From Candidatus Nitrosopumilus sediminis (GTDB lineage Archaea > Thermoproteota > Nitrososphaeria > Nitrososphaerales > Nitrosopumilaceae), in contig NC_018656.1 of assembly GCF_000299395.1 (NCBI RefSeq), positions 62,001 to 126,000 of the forward strand: a stretch of 64,000 bases of DNA, given 5' to 3'. A program made the position numbers and the translations under genes. The notes under the pieces were generated by a model. It ran no database searches, had not been told where the DNA came from, and saw nothing but the letters and a program-made list of their open reading frames with translations. Below, one piece after another: positions 1-8,443 of this stretch. The number at the start of each line of letters is the position of its first letter. Positions within the stretch are counted from its first letter, which is position 1.

Positions 1-185
1 AGATATGGCATGGTAGAATTAATTTTCTTAATTTCAAATTTTTTTGATTTTTCAAATTCAGTGTCAGTAGAAGTGTATAAAGTGATATCATGATTTGTTT
101 TTTTTAATGCATCAATTAATGCAGAAGTTGTCCTCTCAGCTCCCCCTAATAGATCTAGAAATTGATGAATTATCCCAATTTTCAT
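1..185 (-). CDS. Glycosyltransferase, GT4-like, N-terminal fragment
   Basis: The gene starts at an ATG (183-185) and runs off the left edge, so only about 61 residues are visible. The N-terminus MKIGIIHQFLDLLGGAERT has the short beta strand and GGAE(R/K) loop typical of GT4/GT-B glycosyltransferases that move sugars from nucleotide-sugar donors onto glycans or lipids. The donor-binding C-terminal half lies outside the window, so substrate cannot be judged. It is divergent from mtnA, and the 100 bp between them must hold both promoters. Confidence 0.7.
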   Translation of the reverse strand, partial: MKIGIIHQFLDLLGGAERTTSALIDALKKTNHDITLYTSTDTEFEKSKKFEIKKINSTMPY

Positions 186-260
186 TATATATCTTCAAAA
201 TTATCTAGAATATAATTTGAATATTGTTGAAAACAATTCAATTGGATAAAAACTAATTAT

Positions 261-268
261 TTTAAATA
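261..268 (+). promoter_or_regulatory. TATA box of mtnA
   Basis: TTTAAATA sits 22-29 bp before the ATG at 290. This is the archaeal TATA-to-start spacing, so the mRNA is expected to be leaderless or nearly so. Confidence 0.55.
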
Positions 269-289
269 TGGATGAAAAATTTCTAATTT

Positions 290-1351
290 ATGGATGACAA
301 AACCATAATAGATTCATCACTTCGAACAGTAGAATGGAAAGACAACAAAGTGATTATGATTGACCAGACCCAATTACCGAATGAACTAGTATTTGTAGAA
401 TATGACGATTTTAACCAAGTTGCAAATGCCATCAAAACTTTGATAGTCAGAGGTGCACCTGCAATTGGTGTATCTGGTGCATTTGGTTTAGCATTAGCCT
501 CTTTACAAAGCAAAGCAACAACAAAAGAAGAATTACTATCTGATTTGAAGAATGCAAGAAAAATTCTCTTTGCAACAAGACCCACTGCAGTAAATCTGGG
601 ATGGGGATTGGAAAAAATTATGAATATCGCTAAAACTGGTGAAACAGTTGAACAAATTAAAGATCTAGTAATCTCTACTGCTAAAAAAATGGCAGATGAA
701 GATATAGAAATAAACAAAGCTATGGGAAAGAATGGTTCTGTTTTATTTGATGATAATGATACAATAATGACTCACTGCAATGCTGGTGCTCTAGCTACTG
801 TTGCATATGGAACAGCATTAGGTGTAATTAGAGCAGCCAGAGAAAGTGGAAAAAATGTCAAGGTTATAGCAACTGAGACCAGACCGATTCAACAAGGATC
901 ACGATTAACAGCATTTGAGTTAAAACATGATGGATTTGATGTTAGTTTGGTTCCTGACACTGCAGTAGGATATTCGATGGCAAATGGATTAGTAAACAAA
1001 GTTGTAGTCGGAGCTGATAGAATTGTAAAGACAGGCCATGTCTTTAACAAAATTGGCACATATCAGGTAGCAACAATGGCCAAACAACACGGAATTCCAT
1101 TTTATGTTGCAGCCCCATTATCAACAATTGATCTAAAAACAAAGGCTGAAGATGTCATTATTGAAATGCGTAATGGGACAGAAGTTACAGGAATTGGTGA
1201 AAAAAAAACAGCCCCCGATGATATTGGAGTTATTAATCCTGCATTTGATATGACTCCCCCAGAATTAATTTCTGGAATAATTACTGAAAAAGGTGTGGCT
1301 ACAGCCCCTTATGAGGAATCAATCCCAAAATTATTTGAAGCTAATAATTAG
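290..1351 (+). CDS. mtnA: S-methyl-5-thioribose-1-phosphate isomerase (MtnA / aIF2B-alpha family)
   Basis: Converts methylthioribose-1-phosphate to methylthioribulose-1-phosphate in methionine salvage. At 353 aa it has the family's usual length. Visible motifs are RGAPAIGVSGAFGLALA near residue 55, a substrate-site RPTAVNLGW, the catalytic-cysteine segment MTHCNAGALATVAYG, the ETRPIQQGSRLTAFEL block and the GADRIV aspartate loop. The related ribose-1,5-bisphosphate isomerase and eIF2B-alpha branch of the fold is the alternative, but the HCNAG cysteine plus GADRI aspartate fit MtnA. The gene is preceded by a well-placed TATA box and is apparently monocistronic. Confidence 0.88.
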   Translation: MDDKTIIDSSLRTVEWKDNKVIMIDQTQLPNELVFVEYDDFNQVANAIKTLIVRGAPAIGVSGAFGLALASLQSKATTKEELLSDLKNARKILFATRPTAVNLGWGLEKIMNIAKTGETVEQIKDLVISTAKKMADEDIEINKAMGKNGSVLFDDNDTIMTHCNAGALATVAYGTALGVIRAARESGKNVKVIATETRPIQQGSRLTAFELKHDGFDVSLVPDTAVGYSMANGLVNKVVVGADRIVKTGHVFNKIGTYQVATMAKQHGIPFYVAAPLSTIDLKTKAEDVIIEMRNGTEVTGIGEKKTAPDDIGVINPAFDMTPPELISGIITEKGVATAPYEESIPKLFEANN

Positions 1352-1387
1352 AAAGTTTTTATTGTTTTTCAAACTGCCCTATACAAT

Positions 1388-2026
1388 ATGAGTACTGTTT
1401 CTGCACAGGCAATTGAGGATTCACTAAAACAATGCATGGATCCTGAAGTTCCACTAAATATTGTAGAAATGGGATTGATCTATGGAATTGATGTTACTGA
1501 AAACAATGATGTTAATATCAAAATGACAATGACCACACAAGGATGTCCTTTACATGAGACTTTAATTCAAGATGCAACAAGATACGCAAAAAAAGTTCCA
1601 GGAGTAAATAATGTGAAAATAGACATTGTATGGGAGCCTGCATGGTCAATGGATAAAATGACTGAAGAGGGAAAATTAAAAATCAAAAACATGGGTGCTG
1701 CAATGAATACTCCTGCTCCAATTAATTATGAAACTGCATTACCTCAAGGAGTTGGAAAACTAGTACAACAAGAAGACGGCTCTATGGTTTTGGCAAATGA
1801 GCATGAACAAGGATTTATGGTTAATCAAGCAATTGTTGACTTTTGGAAGTCTTGTAATGGACAACGTAAAGTCACCGAACTGGTTGAAGTGTTTGCTCAA
1901 CAGACAGGACTACAAAGAAAGCAAGTTGAAAAAGAAGTCATGCAGTTATTACAACAACTACGTGAGGGTGGATTGATTGCAATTGCAGGTCAGCCAGACT
2001 CACCAAATGTAGAGTTTAAAAAATAA
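1388..2026 (+). CDS. MIP18/DUF59 (SufT-like) protein fused to a PqqD-like winged helix
   Basis: Residues about 5-100 form a MIP18/DUF59 domain, with MDPEVPLNIVEMGLIYGI and the conserved cysteine segment TTQGCPLHETL. This family helps assemble or deliver Fe-S clusters. After a linker, residues about 140-200 read like a PqqD fold (FMVNQAIVDFWKSCNGQRKV, then VEKEVMQLLQQLREGGLI), a small winged-helix module that binds peptides in radical-SAM systems. The 212-aa length is about twice a lone MIP18 protein. The fusion is seen in the sequence; a role in targeting Fe-S transfer is inference. A T-rich TATA-like stretch lies about 30 bp upstream of the ATG. Confidence 0.75.
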   Translation: MSTVSAQAIEDSLKQCMDPEVPLNIVEMGLIYGIDVTENNDVNIKMTMTTQGCPLHETLIQDATRYAKKVPGVNNVKIDIVWEPAWSMDKMTEEGKLKIKNMGAAMNTPAPINYETALPQGVGKLVQQEDGSMVLANEHEQGFMVNQAIVDFWKSCNGQRKVTELVEVFAQQTGLQRKQVEKEVMQLLQQLREGGLIAIAGQPDSPNVEFKK

Positions 2027-2028
2027 TT

Positions 2029-2676
2029 CTAAAAAATATAGTCTGAATTTGCACCATCAAAGTTTATTGTGACTCCTGAAAGATATTTGATCTTATTTTG
2101 AATAATTGATTTGACAAAATTACCTATCTCTTCTGGCTCACCTAGTCTTTTCATAGGCAATGTTTTTTCAAATTCTTTGACATTTTCAATTAATTCTTGA
2201 GTTCTGTCTGTGTTAATAGGGCCAGGTGCTATGTTGATGCAAGAAATATTTTTTCCTGCATATTCTTTACTTAATACTTTGAAAACTTCTGCAAATGCAG
2301 CACGATATGCTGATGATATTATCAACTTTGCATTTGGCTCTTTAATTACACTAGAACTAATCAAAAAAATGTATCCTCCATCATTAATTTTGATATTTTG
2401 TAAAATGGTGATAAATCCTAGAAATAATTGATTGTGATATAGTTTCCAATCCTCTTCAGTTATTGTAGGAAATGGTTTTGGAGCTGGTCCCCCTGTGTTT
2501 AAAACTAGAATGTCTGTTTGAGTATTTTTTTCTAAAAATCCTTTAACACTATCCATATTTGATGTGTCAATATCATTTTTGGATGTTGCAAAAACATCAA
2601 TGTCTATTGATTTAAGTGAATCTGAAATGGCTTGACCTATTCCACGTGAACCTCCAAGAACGATTGCACTAGTCAT
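2029..2676 (-). CDS. Short-chain dehydrogenase/reductase-like protein without the YxxxK dyad
   Basis: A Rossmann-fold SDR of 215 aa. It has the cofactor loop GGSRGIGQAI near the N-terminus, the NTGGP segment equivalent to NAG, and the serine strand IFLISSS. Where the catalytic Tyr-x3-Lys should follow, the protein reads IISSAYRAAF, so Ser and Arg occupy the dyad positions under the most natural alignment. A divergent SDR subgroup annotated as FabG-like lacks the dyad in the same way. A cofactor-binding or non-canonical reductase role is likely; the substrate is unknown. It is convergent with the preceding gene, 2 bp apart. Confidence 0.7.
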   Translation of the reverse strand: MTSAIVLGGSRGIGQAISDSLKSIDIDVFATSKNDIDTSNMDSVKGFLEKNTQTDILVLNTGGPAPKPFPTITEEDWKLYHNQLFLGFITILQNIKINDGGYIFLISSSVIKEPNAKLIISSAYRAAFAEVFKVLSKEYAGKNISCINIAPGPINTDRTQELIENVKEFEKTLPMKRLGEPEEIGNFVKSIIQNKIKYLSGVTINFDGANSDYIF

Positions 2677-2818
2677 AATATTTCAAAAAACATTTGATAA
2701 TTAAATTTCTTTACTAAAATTTCTTAAAATGTTGTATGCTTGTATTAAAACAATCAGTATGATTTAATCTAATAATTTCTACGTATTCTTCTTAAGCATT
2801 TTTTTGTGTTTGTATGTA

Positions 2819-3655
2819 ATGACAAAATTACTGTATGCCACAATCATTACTTCTATAATTATAATGTCTGTTTTCAATACTAACGCATTTGCACAGTCAG
2901 ATTTTAAAAAAATCAATAATGATGAAATACAAAATAATCTGGTTGCACAAGATATTCTTGCAAAAATAGAGCTATCAAAAAAACAGTTCTTGCAAGCAAA
3001 AGAGATTGAAAACAAACGTAACGCACAACAAAAATTCATTGATGAGCAACGAACTATTGCACAAAAATCACTTCAACAAGAACTACAAAGAATGGAAAAA
3101 ACATATGAAGAATTTACACCTCGAAATGCCTTTACAAAATATGTTTCAAATCTTAATGTCACAAACCATGAGATATTCTGGGATCAATTTGATTATCTCC
3201 ATACAAAAATATCTCTGGCAAGAGACGCAAGGGATTCTGTTCTTAAACAGGGTGGAACATTTTCTGATGCCATGAAGCAATATGTTCAGTTTGCAAAGAT
3301 GCCAAAAATTGAAATGCAAAATATTGTGAAAGAACTTAACATAAAACACAATCTTGCACAAAAAGACATTCAATCAAATTTTGATATCAATGGAAAATTA
3401 CCAAGATACGAAAATGATCTTGAAGCTCCATGCTATGGTTGTACTGCAAAAATCTCTAAAGTCAAAATTGATTCTGAACAATCAGTTCCTATAACAAGAA
3501 CTGTTTTGGAACCAAAGCCTACAGAGATCACTGAACTAAAAGACTCTCTTTCAGATCTCCAAAACCAGTTCTTGGAATCAAAAAATATTATAGCTCAGAA
3601 AAAAATGGTATTTGAGATGAATGAAATCCTAAAACGAATTCAAATTCTTGAATAA
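2819..3655 (+). CDS. Secreted or surface coiled-coil protein, function unknown
   Basis: The ATG at 2819 gives 278 aa; a TTG at 2804 would add five residues before a better signal peptide, so the ATG is preferred. The N-terminus has a short basic start, a hydrophobic core (IITSIIIMSVF) and a likely cleavage after NAFA. The mature protein is charged and mostly helical, rich in Lys, Gln and Glu, with coiled-coil-like stretches near residues 30-100 and 230-275. A CYGC motif near residue 205 could bind metal or form a disulfide. No enzyme domain is recognised. Export to the pseudoperiplasm is inferred from the signal peptide. Confidence 0.65.
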   Translation: MTKLLYATIITSIIIMSVFNTNAFAQSDFKKINNDEIQNNLVAQDILAKIELSKKQFLQAKEIENKRNAQQKFIDEQRTIAQKSLQQELQRMEKTYEEFTPRNAFTKYVSNLNVTNHEIFWDQFDYLHTKISLARDARDSVLKQGGTFSDAMKQYVQFAKMPKIEMQNIVKELNIKHNLAQKDIQSNFDINGKLPRYENDLEAPCYGCTAKISKVKIDSEQSVPITRTVLEPKPTEITELKDSLSDLQNQFLESKNIIAQKKMVFEMNEILKRIQILE

Positions 3656-3711
3656 CCCTTTTCTCTTATTTTTGTAGATAAATTTTAATTTAATTAGAAT
3701 ATTTTTACTAT

Positions 3712-3957
3712 TTAGATTTCTTTAATTTCTGTTATGGTGCCTAACACTGAATCCATTTGAATAATTGCCTTTTTCTCATCCCATCCTAATGCAACATACC
3801 AATCTCCTGCATCATCATGATATTTCGTTTCCAGCGTTTTGAGAACTTCAGGCTTTACATCATATTTTTTTGCAATACCTGAAACTGCTAATGCAATTGC
3901 ATCTTTTTCCTTTTCTAGGCGCCTTTTCATTAATCCTATACCTGGACTCATAATCAA
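3712..3957 (-). CDS. Small conserved-looking protein, unknown function
   Basis: 81 aa, soluble. It has a basic helical N-terminus (LMKRRLEKEKDAIALAV), then a strand-rich half containing GDWYVALGWDEKKAIIQMDS. The fold resembles small alpha-plus-beta modules but no family is recognised. Two ATG codons three residues apart (3957 and 3951) are both possible starts. It is convergent with the secreted protein to its left and divergent from the membrane protein at 4069, about 110 bp away. Confidence 0.5.
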   Translation of the reverse strand: MIMSPGIGLMKRRLEKEKDAIALAVSGIAKKYDVKPEVLKTLETKYHDDAGDWYVALGWDEKKAIIQMDSVLGTITEIKEI

Positions 3958-4068
3958 ACTTGGATTGTTTCATCTAATATAGTTAATTCATAAAATTACC
4001 CACAAGCTGAATTTTTCTAATTGAAATCTTTACAATATTTCAAATAGCCCTACTATTGTAGATACAAA

Positions 4069-4662
4069 ATGAAACTAATTCAAAGATTTTCAAATTCCGC
4101 ACTTGCAAAATCAAGCACTCTTGTATCACTAGTATCAATTTTGGCAGTTATTGGCCCTATAGTTATTGTTTCAGCAGGATTTTGGGATGCTATATCCCAT
4201 CTCCAAAAAGAACCAGAGTTTTTCTGGAGCCCTTCTCATATTGTAGTATACTTTGGAGTTTCAATGACTAGTTGCGCTGCAATCATGGGATCTATTCTAA
4301 TAGTTAGAAAATCAGTTCGCGGTTCTCTAAAATCTGGAATCAAATTAGTAATTGTAGGATCTGTTTTACAAATTGTTTCAGGATTTGGGGATTCTTTGTC
4401 TCATGATGTATTTGGAATTGATGGATTAATCTCATGGTCTCACCAACCACTAGAATTAGGGCTGGTACTTGCATCATTGGGAGCTGTTTTGATATTAAAA
4501 AATAGAGAACACACTAAACTCAAAATATTTCTTCCATTCTCAATTGTAGCATTTTTATTTTTTACAACTTGGCTGATTTTTAATCTTGTATTGTTTTTTG
4601 GTCATACAATACAATGCATTCAGATCTATGAGATATTCTCTTCTGGCTGTTCTATATTGTAA
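4069..4662 (+). CDS. Integral membrane protein, unknown function
   Basis: 197 aa with about five hydrophobic helices (residues near 17-40, 58-80, 90-110, 128-146 and 155-178). Between the first two is a polar loop with GFWDAISHLQKE and SPSHIVVYFG, and later GDSLSHDVFG and SWSHQPLE. The repeated Asp/His pairs close to the membrane surface suggest metal or heme contacts, but that is inference. Its 3' end overlaps the convergent gene at 4626-5117 by 37 bp. Confidence 0.6.
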   Translation: MKLIQRFSNSALAKSSTLVSLVSILAVIGPIVIVSAGFWDAISHLQKEPEFFWSPSHIVVYFGVSMTSCAAIMGSILIVRKSVRGSLKSGIKLVIVGSVLQIVSGFGDSLSHDVFGIDGLISWSHQPLELGLVLASLGAVLILKNREHTKLKIFLPFSIVAFLFFTTWLIFNLVLFFGHTIQCIQIYEIFSSGCSIL

Positions 4663-5117
4663 TTTTTAATTTTCAAGTATGATATCATAATAATAACAAC
4701 AGCACCAACAAGTATCATCATCCCAGATGGAAACATTTTCTGAGAATTTGTATTCCCAAATTCTATTTGAAGATTAATTGGATTTTTTGCAATATTTGTA
4801 ATTTTCATTGTATACTCGCCATCTTCATTAAAATCAAAATATCCTACTGACATTTTTGTTTGTACCATTTGTTCTTGAATCACATTGTCTTTTGTATCTA
4901 AGATCTGAACAAATACTTCTTCTCCTGAAAATTCAGGCATGTATAGTTTGAAATACCCTATGTCTATTCCTGAGAATTCTGATTTTGCTTCAAATGAACT
5001 TGATTCTTTTAGTATGACTGAGTCATATTTTTTTTCAGTTTCATCAAAAATTAATGCTGTCCAAACCATTCCTATAATGACTATTATCAATCCAATCTTC
5101 AATGGTGATATCTTCAT
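4626..5117 (-). CDS. Membrane-anchored extracytoplasmic protein, unknown function
   Basis: 163 aa. It has an N-terminal transmembrane helix (IGLIIVIIGMVWTALIF), an external domain of about 95 residues rich in beta strands (FKLYMPEFSGEEVFVQIL; GYFDFNEDGEYTMKITNI), then a second helix (MMILVGAVVIIMISYL) and a short charged tail. The domain resembles beta-sandwich modules seen in archaeal surface proteins. No enzyme motif is present. It lies just left of tRNA-Arg on the same strand. Confidence 0.6.
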   Translation of the reverse strand: MKISPLKIGLIIVIIGMVWTALIFDETEKKYDSVILKESSSFEAKSEFSGIDIGYFKLYMPEFSGEEVFVQILDTKDNVIQEQMVQTKMSVGYFDFNEDGEYTMKITNIAKNPINLQIEFGNTNSQKMFPSGMMILVGAVVIIMISYLKIKNYNIEQPEENIS

Positions 5118-5160
5118 TTCACCATGCTGAGAAATTATTTACTTAATAAGATAATCTAAA

Positions 5161-5234
5161 GGGCTCGGAGGGCTTCGATCCCTCGACCTAGCGGTTCGAA
5201 GCCGCTCGCACTATCCAGACTGTGCAACGAGTCC
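5161..5234 (-). tRNA. tRNA-Arg (anticodon TCG)
   Basis: A 74-nt cloverleaf can be drawn on the minus strand: acceptor GGACTCG/CGAGCCC, D stem GCAC/GTGC with GG in the loop, anticodon stem AGCGG/CCGCT around loop CTTCGAA (anticodon TCG), and T stem GAGGG/CCCTC. There are three oddities. Acceptor pair 3:70 is A-C. The T loop reads ATCGAAG rather than TTCGAAT. The base after the acceptor, at the discriminator position, is T. CCA is not encoded. Confidence 0.85.
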
Positions 5235-5278
5235 AAACAAGTAAGATTTTAACAGGTGTAAATATCTGTCTAGATACT

Positions 5279-6451
5279 TTGAAGGTATCAAAAAAAGTAG
5301 TTGGAGTAGAATATGCAATTAGAGATATTGTTCTAGCTGCTAGAAAAGTAGAACAAAAAGGAATGCAAGTTGACTATCTGAACATTGGTGATCCTGTACA
5401 GTTTGGATTTCAGCCCCCTGAGAATGTAAAACAAGCTTTGATTGATGCAATTAACAGAGGTGATAATTTCTATTCTACATCTGAGGGACTATTGGAATTA
5501 AGGCAAGAAATTGCCAAAAAAGAAAATGCTAAAGGACTCTCAATTGGTGCAGATGAAATTCTAATCACAAATGGAGTTTCAGAAGGACTGGATATGGTAA
5601 TCTCCTCAATTGTTGAAGAAGGTGATGAAGTGCTGCTCCCTGGCCCTTACTATCCTCCATATGCTTCATACGTCAGATTACACGGCGGAATTCCTGTAGA
5701 GTTTGCAGTAGACTTGAACAATTCAACTCCTGATATTGATGATATAAAATCTAAAATTACCTCAAAGACTGTGGCTATCTGTTTAATCAGCCCAAACAAT
5801 CCTACAGGTGTTGTATTTAATGAAAAAGCACTCAAAGAACTAGTAGAGATTGCAAATCAACATAATCTTTACATCATCTGTGATGAAATTTATGATCAAA
5901 TAATTTTTGATGAAAAATTTGTTGGAATTGGTAAAGTTGCAGGTGATTCTCCTGTAATTATTCTTAATGGATTCTCCAAAGTACATCTAATGTCTGGCTG
6001 GAGAATTGGATACATTGCATTTAATCAATCACCACAACTTGATGAATTACGTGAACATCTTCCTAAACTAGCTAGAGTTAGAATTGCAACCAGTCTTCCT
6101 GTTCAGTATGCTGCTTTGGAATCTCTTCGCGGTCCGCAAGATTACATTAGTGACTTTGTTTCAGAAATGAAAAAACATAGAGACTTTGTTGTCAAACGAC
6201 TAAATGAAATGCCTGGATTGTCATGTCCTACTCCAAAAGGAGCATTTTATGCATTTCCAAAAATTGAAGATAAAAAATTTGGAACAGACAAAGAATTTGT
6301 TACAAAATTGTTAGAGCAAAAAGGTGTGCTTACTGTTCACGGTTCGGGATTTGGAGAGCAATATGGAAGTGGACATTTCAGACTTGTTTATCTTCCTGAT
6401 CTGAAAATATTAGATTCAGCGATGAACAAAATTCAAAAGTTTGTCAGTTAG
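5279..6451 (+). CDS. Class I PLP-dependent aminotransferase (aspartate/alanine type)
   Basis: Transfers amino groups between an amino acid and a 2-oxo acid using PLP. Visible are LNIGDPVQFGF near the N-terminus, the cofactor-anchoring SPNNPTG, the CDEIYD aspartate and the Schiff-base lysine in NGFSKVHLMSGWRIGY, then a C-terminal substrate-arginine segment (GHFRLVYL). The open frame reaches back to 5222 but that would run into tRNA-Arg. A TTG at 5279, giving MKVSKKVVGVEY and 390 aa, matches the family's N-terminus and length. Exact substrate is uncertain; alanine or aspartate aminotransferase is most likely. Confidence 0.82.
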   Translation: MKVSKKVVGVEYAIRDIVLAARKVEQKGMQVDYLNIGDPVQFGFQPPENVKQALIDAINRGDNFYSTSEGLLELRQEIAKKENAKGLSIGADEILITNGVSEGLDMVISSIVEEGDEVLLPGPYYPPYASYVRLHGGIPVEFAVDLNNSTPDIDDIKSKITSKTVAICLISPNNPTGVVFNEKALKELVEIANQHNLYIICDEIYDQIIFDEKFVGIGKVAGDSPVIILNGFSKVHLMSGWRIGYIAFNQSPQLDELREHLPKLARVRIATSLPVQYAALESLRGPQDYISDFVSEMKKHRDFVVKRLNEMPGLSCPTPKGAFYAFPKIEDKKFGTDKEFVTKLLEQKGVLTVHGSGFGEQYGSGHFRLVYLPDLKILDSAMNKIQKFVS

Positions 6452-6849
6452 TAATTCCAAACTGTGACTTTGTCAGGAACTATCTCAATAATGCAGTCAG
6501 TATCATCTAACAATTCTTTTGCTGACTTGTTTTGTAATGTTTTAAAATATCTTAACAAAATCTTTTTTGCAATTGTTTTTACCTTGGAATTTTCTAAGAT
6601 TAGATTGGCATTTCCTTGTCCCATCACTCCATAGATATTTGGAGCACTAATTCCTACATCTACACAAAATGAGACCCTGTTGTTTCTTTTGAGATTTTTT
6701 ACTTTTTGCCTGCTGGTGTTTGTTCCAATATAGAATTTTTTACCGCTGTACCTATACCAAACAGGTGAAATATGTGGAGTCTTGTTTTTGCCTACTGTAG
6801 CTAAACGTAATACTTTCTGCTCTGTTAGAAATTCATCTCTTTTGTTCAT
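6448..6849 (-). CDS. PPOX-fold (pyridoxamine 5'-phosphate oxidase-like) flavin/F420-binding protein
   Basis: 133 aa, the size of a one-domain split-barrel protein. The pattern RLATVGKNKTPHISPVWYRY, then FYIGTN, SRQKVKNLKRNNRVSFCVD and GVMGQGNANL follows the PPOX/F420-dependent reductase superfamily. Such proteins bind FMN, F420 or heme; which one cannot be read from sequence. NpdG, an F420 enzyme, is encoded two genes upstream on the same strand, so an F420 link is a reasonable inference. It overlaps the aminotransferase 3' end by 4 bp and the gene upstream by 17 bp. Confidence 0.7.
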   Translation of the reverse strand: MNKRDEFLTEQKVLRLATVGKNKTPHISPVWYRYSGKKFYIGTNTSRQKVKNLKRNNRVSFCVDVGISAPNIYGVMGQGNANLILENSKVKTIAKKILLRYFKTLQNKSAKELLDDTDCIIEIVPDKVTVWNY

Positions 6850-7066
6850 TTTTTCTAAATCCTAACGCTATCATAAAAAGCCCAAAGCCTATCATTGCCA
6901 CAGAAACTTTTTCATTTGTAAATTCAGCATTAAACAAAAAATCCTCTACAAAATCTATCCCCCATATCAGTAATTGTTGAATGAGAACTATTCCTCCCAT
7001 TATGCAAAATAATACCCCGATGGCTGTAAACCAGTTCCTTCCCCGTCTATAGTACTCGTGACTCAT
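6833..7066 (-). CDS. Small two-helix membrane protein
   Basis: 77 aa with a Tyr/Arg-rich start (MSHEYYRRGRNW) and hydrophobic helices at about residues 13-35 and 53-70, ending in a basic tail. It lies between npdG and the PPOX gene on the minus strand, 12 bp after npdG, and overlaps the PPOX gene by 17 bp, so the three are probably co-transcribed. No family is recognised. Confidence 0.6.
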   Translation of the reverse strand: MSHEYYRRGRNWFTAIGVLFCIMGGIVLIQQLLIWGIDFVEDFLFNAEFTNEKVSVAMIGFGLFMIALGFRKNEQKR

Positions 7067-7078
7067 GATAAATGAGAC

Positions 7079-7750
7079 TTAGATGATCTTGATACCTGGA
7101 TTCTTTATCTTGTTTCTAATCATTGCATTAAGTAGCAATGGAGTAGACATTTCTGCAAGATATGATAATTCAATTGGTCCCAAGTAGATTGATCTTAACC
7201 CCTTGATTTCATCAATTAGACTATTTACAACCTCGACTGATTCTTTATCATCTCCACAAACAAAGATGTCATAGTCTAGTTCTAGTGTTGGATTGATTAG
7301 TTTTTTTTCAGAAATTACATGAAATGCTGAAACAAGTTTTGATTTGTCTTTCATATGTTCTAAAACAAGTTTGTATGAGAATGGCTTGTTATCTTTAATT
7401 GAAACACACTCAAATCCAACATCTGTTTTTGTCATTGGGACAATTGGTGATACTACAACACAACTGTCTTTAACTTCTGATAAAATCCCTGAACATACAG
7501 AATCAATATTCTCATATGGTATTGATAAAATTAAAACATCACTTTCTTTTGCAACTGAAACATTATCGTTTCCCGTAATTGATCCTTTAATTTCACCAAA
7601 TGCTTCTTTTGCAAGATTAGTATATTCTACAGCTGATTCAGATGCTCTTGCAGCATCTCTAGATCCAACAATTACGTCATTGTTTTGCGACCATCTTAAT
7701 GCAAATCCTTTGCCCATTCCACCAGTTCCACCAATAATTCCTACTTTCAT
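7079..7750 (-). CDS. npdG: NADPH-dependent F420 reductase
   Basis: 223 aa. Moves hydride between F420H2 and NADP+ in the cytosol. The Rossmann N-terminus MKVGIIGGTGGMGKGFALRW with the following VGSRD (arginine for the NADP 2'-phosphate) is characteristic of F420H2:NADP oxidoreductase, as are VLILSIPYENI and VVSPIVPM. The C-terminal GPIELSYLAEMSTPLLLNA fits the family's helical tail. It probably heads a short operon with the membrane protein and PPOX gene downstream. Confidence 0.85.
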   Translation of the reverse strand: MKVGIIGGTGGMGKGFALRWSQNNDVIVGSRDAARASESAVEYTNLAKEAFGEIKGSITGNDNVSVAKESDVLILSIPYENIDSVCSGILSEVKDSCVVVSPIVPMTKTDVGFECVSIKDNKPFSYKLVLEHMKDKSKLVSAFHVISEKKLINPTLELDYDIFVCGDDKESVEVVNSLIDEIKGLRSIYLGPIELSYLAEMSTPLLLNAMIRNKIKNPGIKII

Positions 7751-7801
7751 GATTACCTATCTGACAATGTTATTATTATCTCTATTTGAAAATCGATCAA
7801 A

Positions 7802-8425
7802 TTGGGGCAGATAATCTTCCTTAGACACGGACAGGCAAAAAATAACACTGAGAGAATACTAGCTGGACGAACAGAAGGTGTTCCATTAACTGAAATTGGA
7901 GTAAAACAAGCAGAACATACTGCCGAACTACTTGAACACATGAATGTATCAGCAATCTATTCTAGTCCAATTCAAAGAGCAAAGCATACTGCTGAAATTG
8001 TTGGGAAACACAATTCAATTGATGTTACAATTGATGAGAGATTAATTGAACTTGACATGGGAAAATTTACTGGAATGCCATATGATGAGATTTTTAATAG
8101 TCATGGTAATGTCTTTATGAAATTCTACAATGGTGAATTGGAAATTGCTCACAACGGAGTAGAGACTTTTGATCAAGTCAAAAAACGAGTCTTAGGAATA
8201 GTAAATCATGTAACTGAAAAACATCCTGGTGAAAATGTCGTTTTGGTAACTCATATGGATCCTATCAAAGCAATGCTTTCAACTATTGTTGATCTGTCTC
8301 CTACAAACCTCTTTGAATTAATCATTGCAAATGCATCACTTAACATCTTTAGAGAAAAAGAACAAAAGTTTACTCTGTCAGGACTTAACGTAATGCATCC
8401 TTCTCGATTCGATCAAGGTTGGTAG
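7802..8425 (+). CDS. Histidine phosphatase family protein (phosphoglycerate-mutase-like)
   Basis: 207 aa starting at TTG 7802. The catalytic signature FLRHGQAKNN holds the phospho-accepting histidine. RTEGVPLTEIGVKQAE, then YSSPIQRAKHTAE and the late VTHMDPIKAML supply the second histidine and the acid. The family includes cofactor-dependent phosphoglycerate mutases, alpha-ribazole phosphatase (CobC/CobZ-like) and general phosphatases. Since the window has a cobalamin operon, alpha-ribazole phosphatase is one candidate, but nothing here decides it. It is divergent from npdG, 51 bp apart. Confidence 0.75.
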   Translation: MGQIIFLRHGQAKNNTERILAGRTEGVPLTEIGVKQAEHTAELLEHMNVSAIYSSPIQRAKHTAEIVGKHNSIDVTIDERLIELDMGKFTGMPYDEIFNSHGNVFMKFYNGELEIAHNGVETFDQVKKRVLGIVNHVTEKHPGENVVLVTHMDPIKAMLSTIVDLSPTNLFELIIANASLNIFREKEQKFTLSGLNVMHPSRFDQGW

Positions 8426-8443
8426 TTAATAATCTTGAAAACC

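Noticed and set aside
283-717. Minus-strand open frame of 144 codons
   Set aside because: Lies antisense inside mtnA, which has clear family motifs; hydrophobic low-complexity translation typical of a shadow.
5222-5278. Upstream extension of the aminotransferase
   Set aside because: It would overlap tRNA-Arg and adds residues unlike the family; TTG 5279 fits better.
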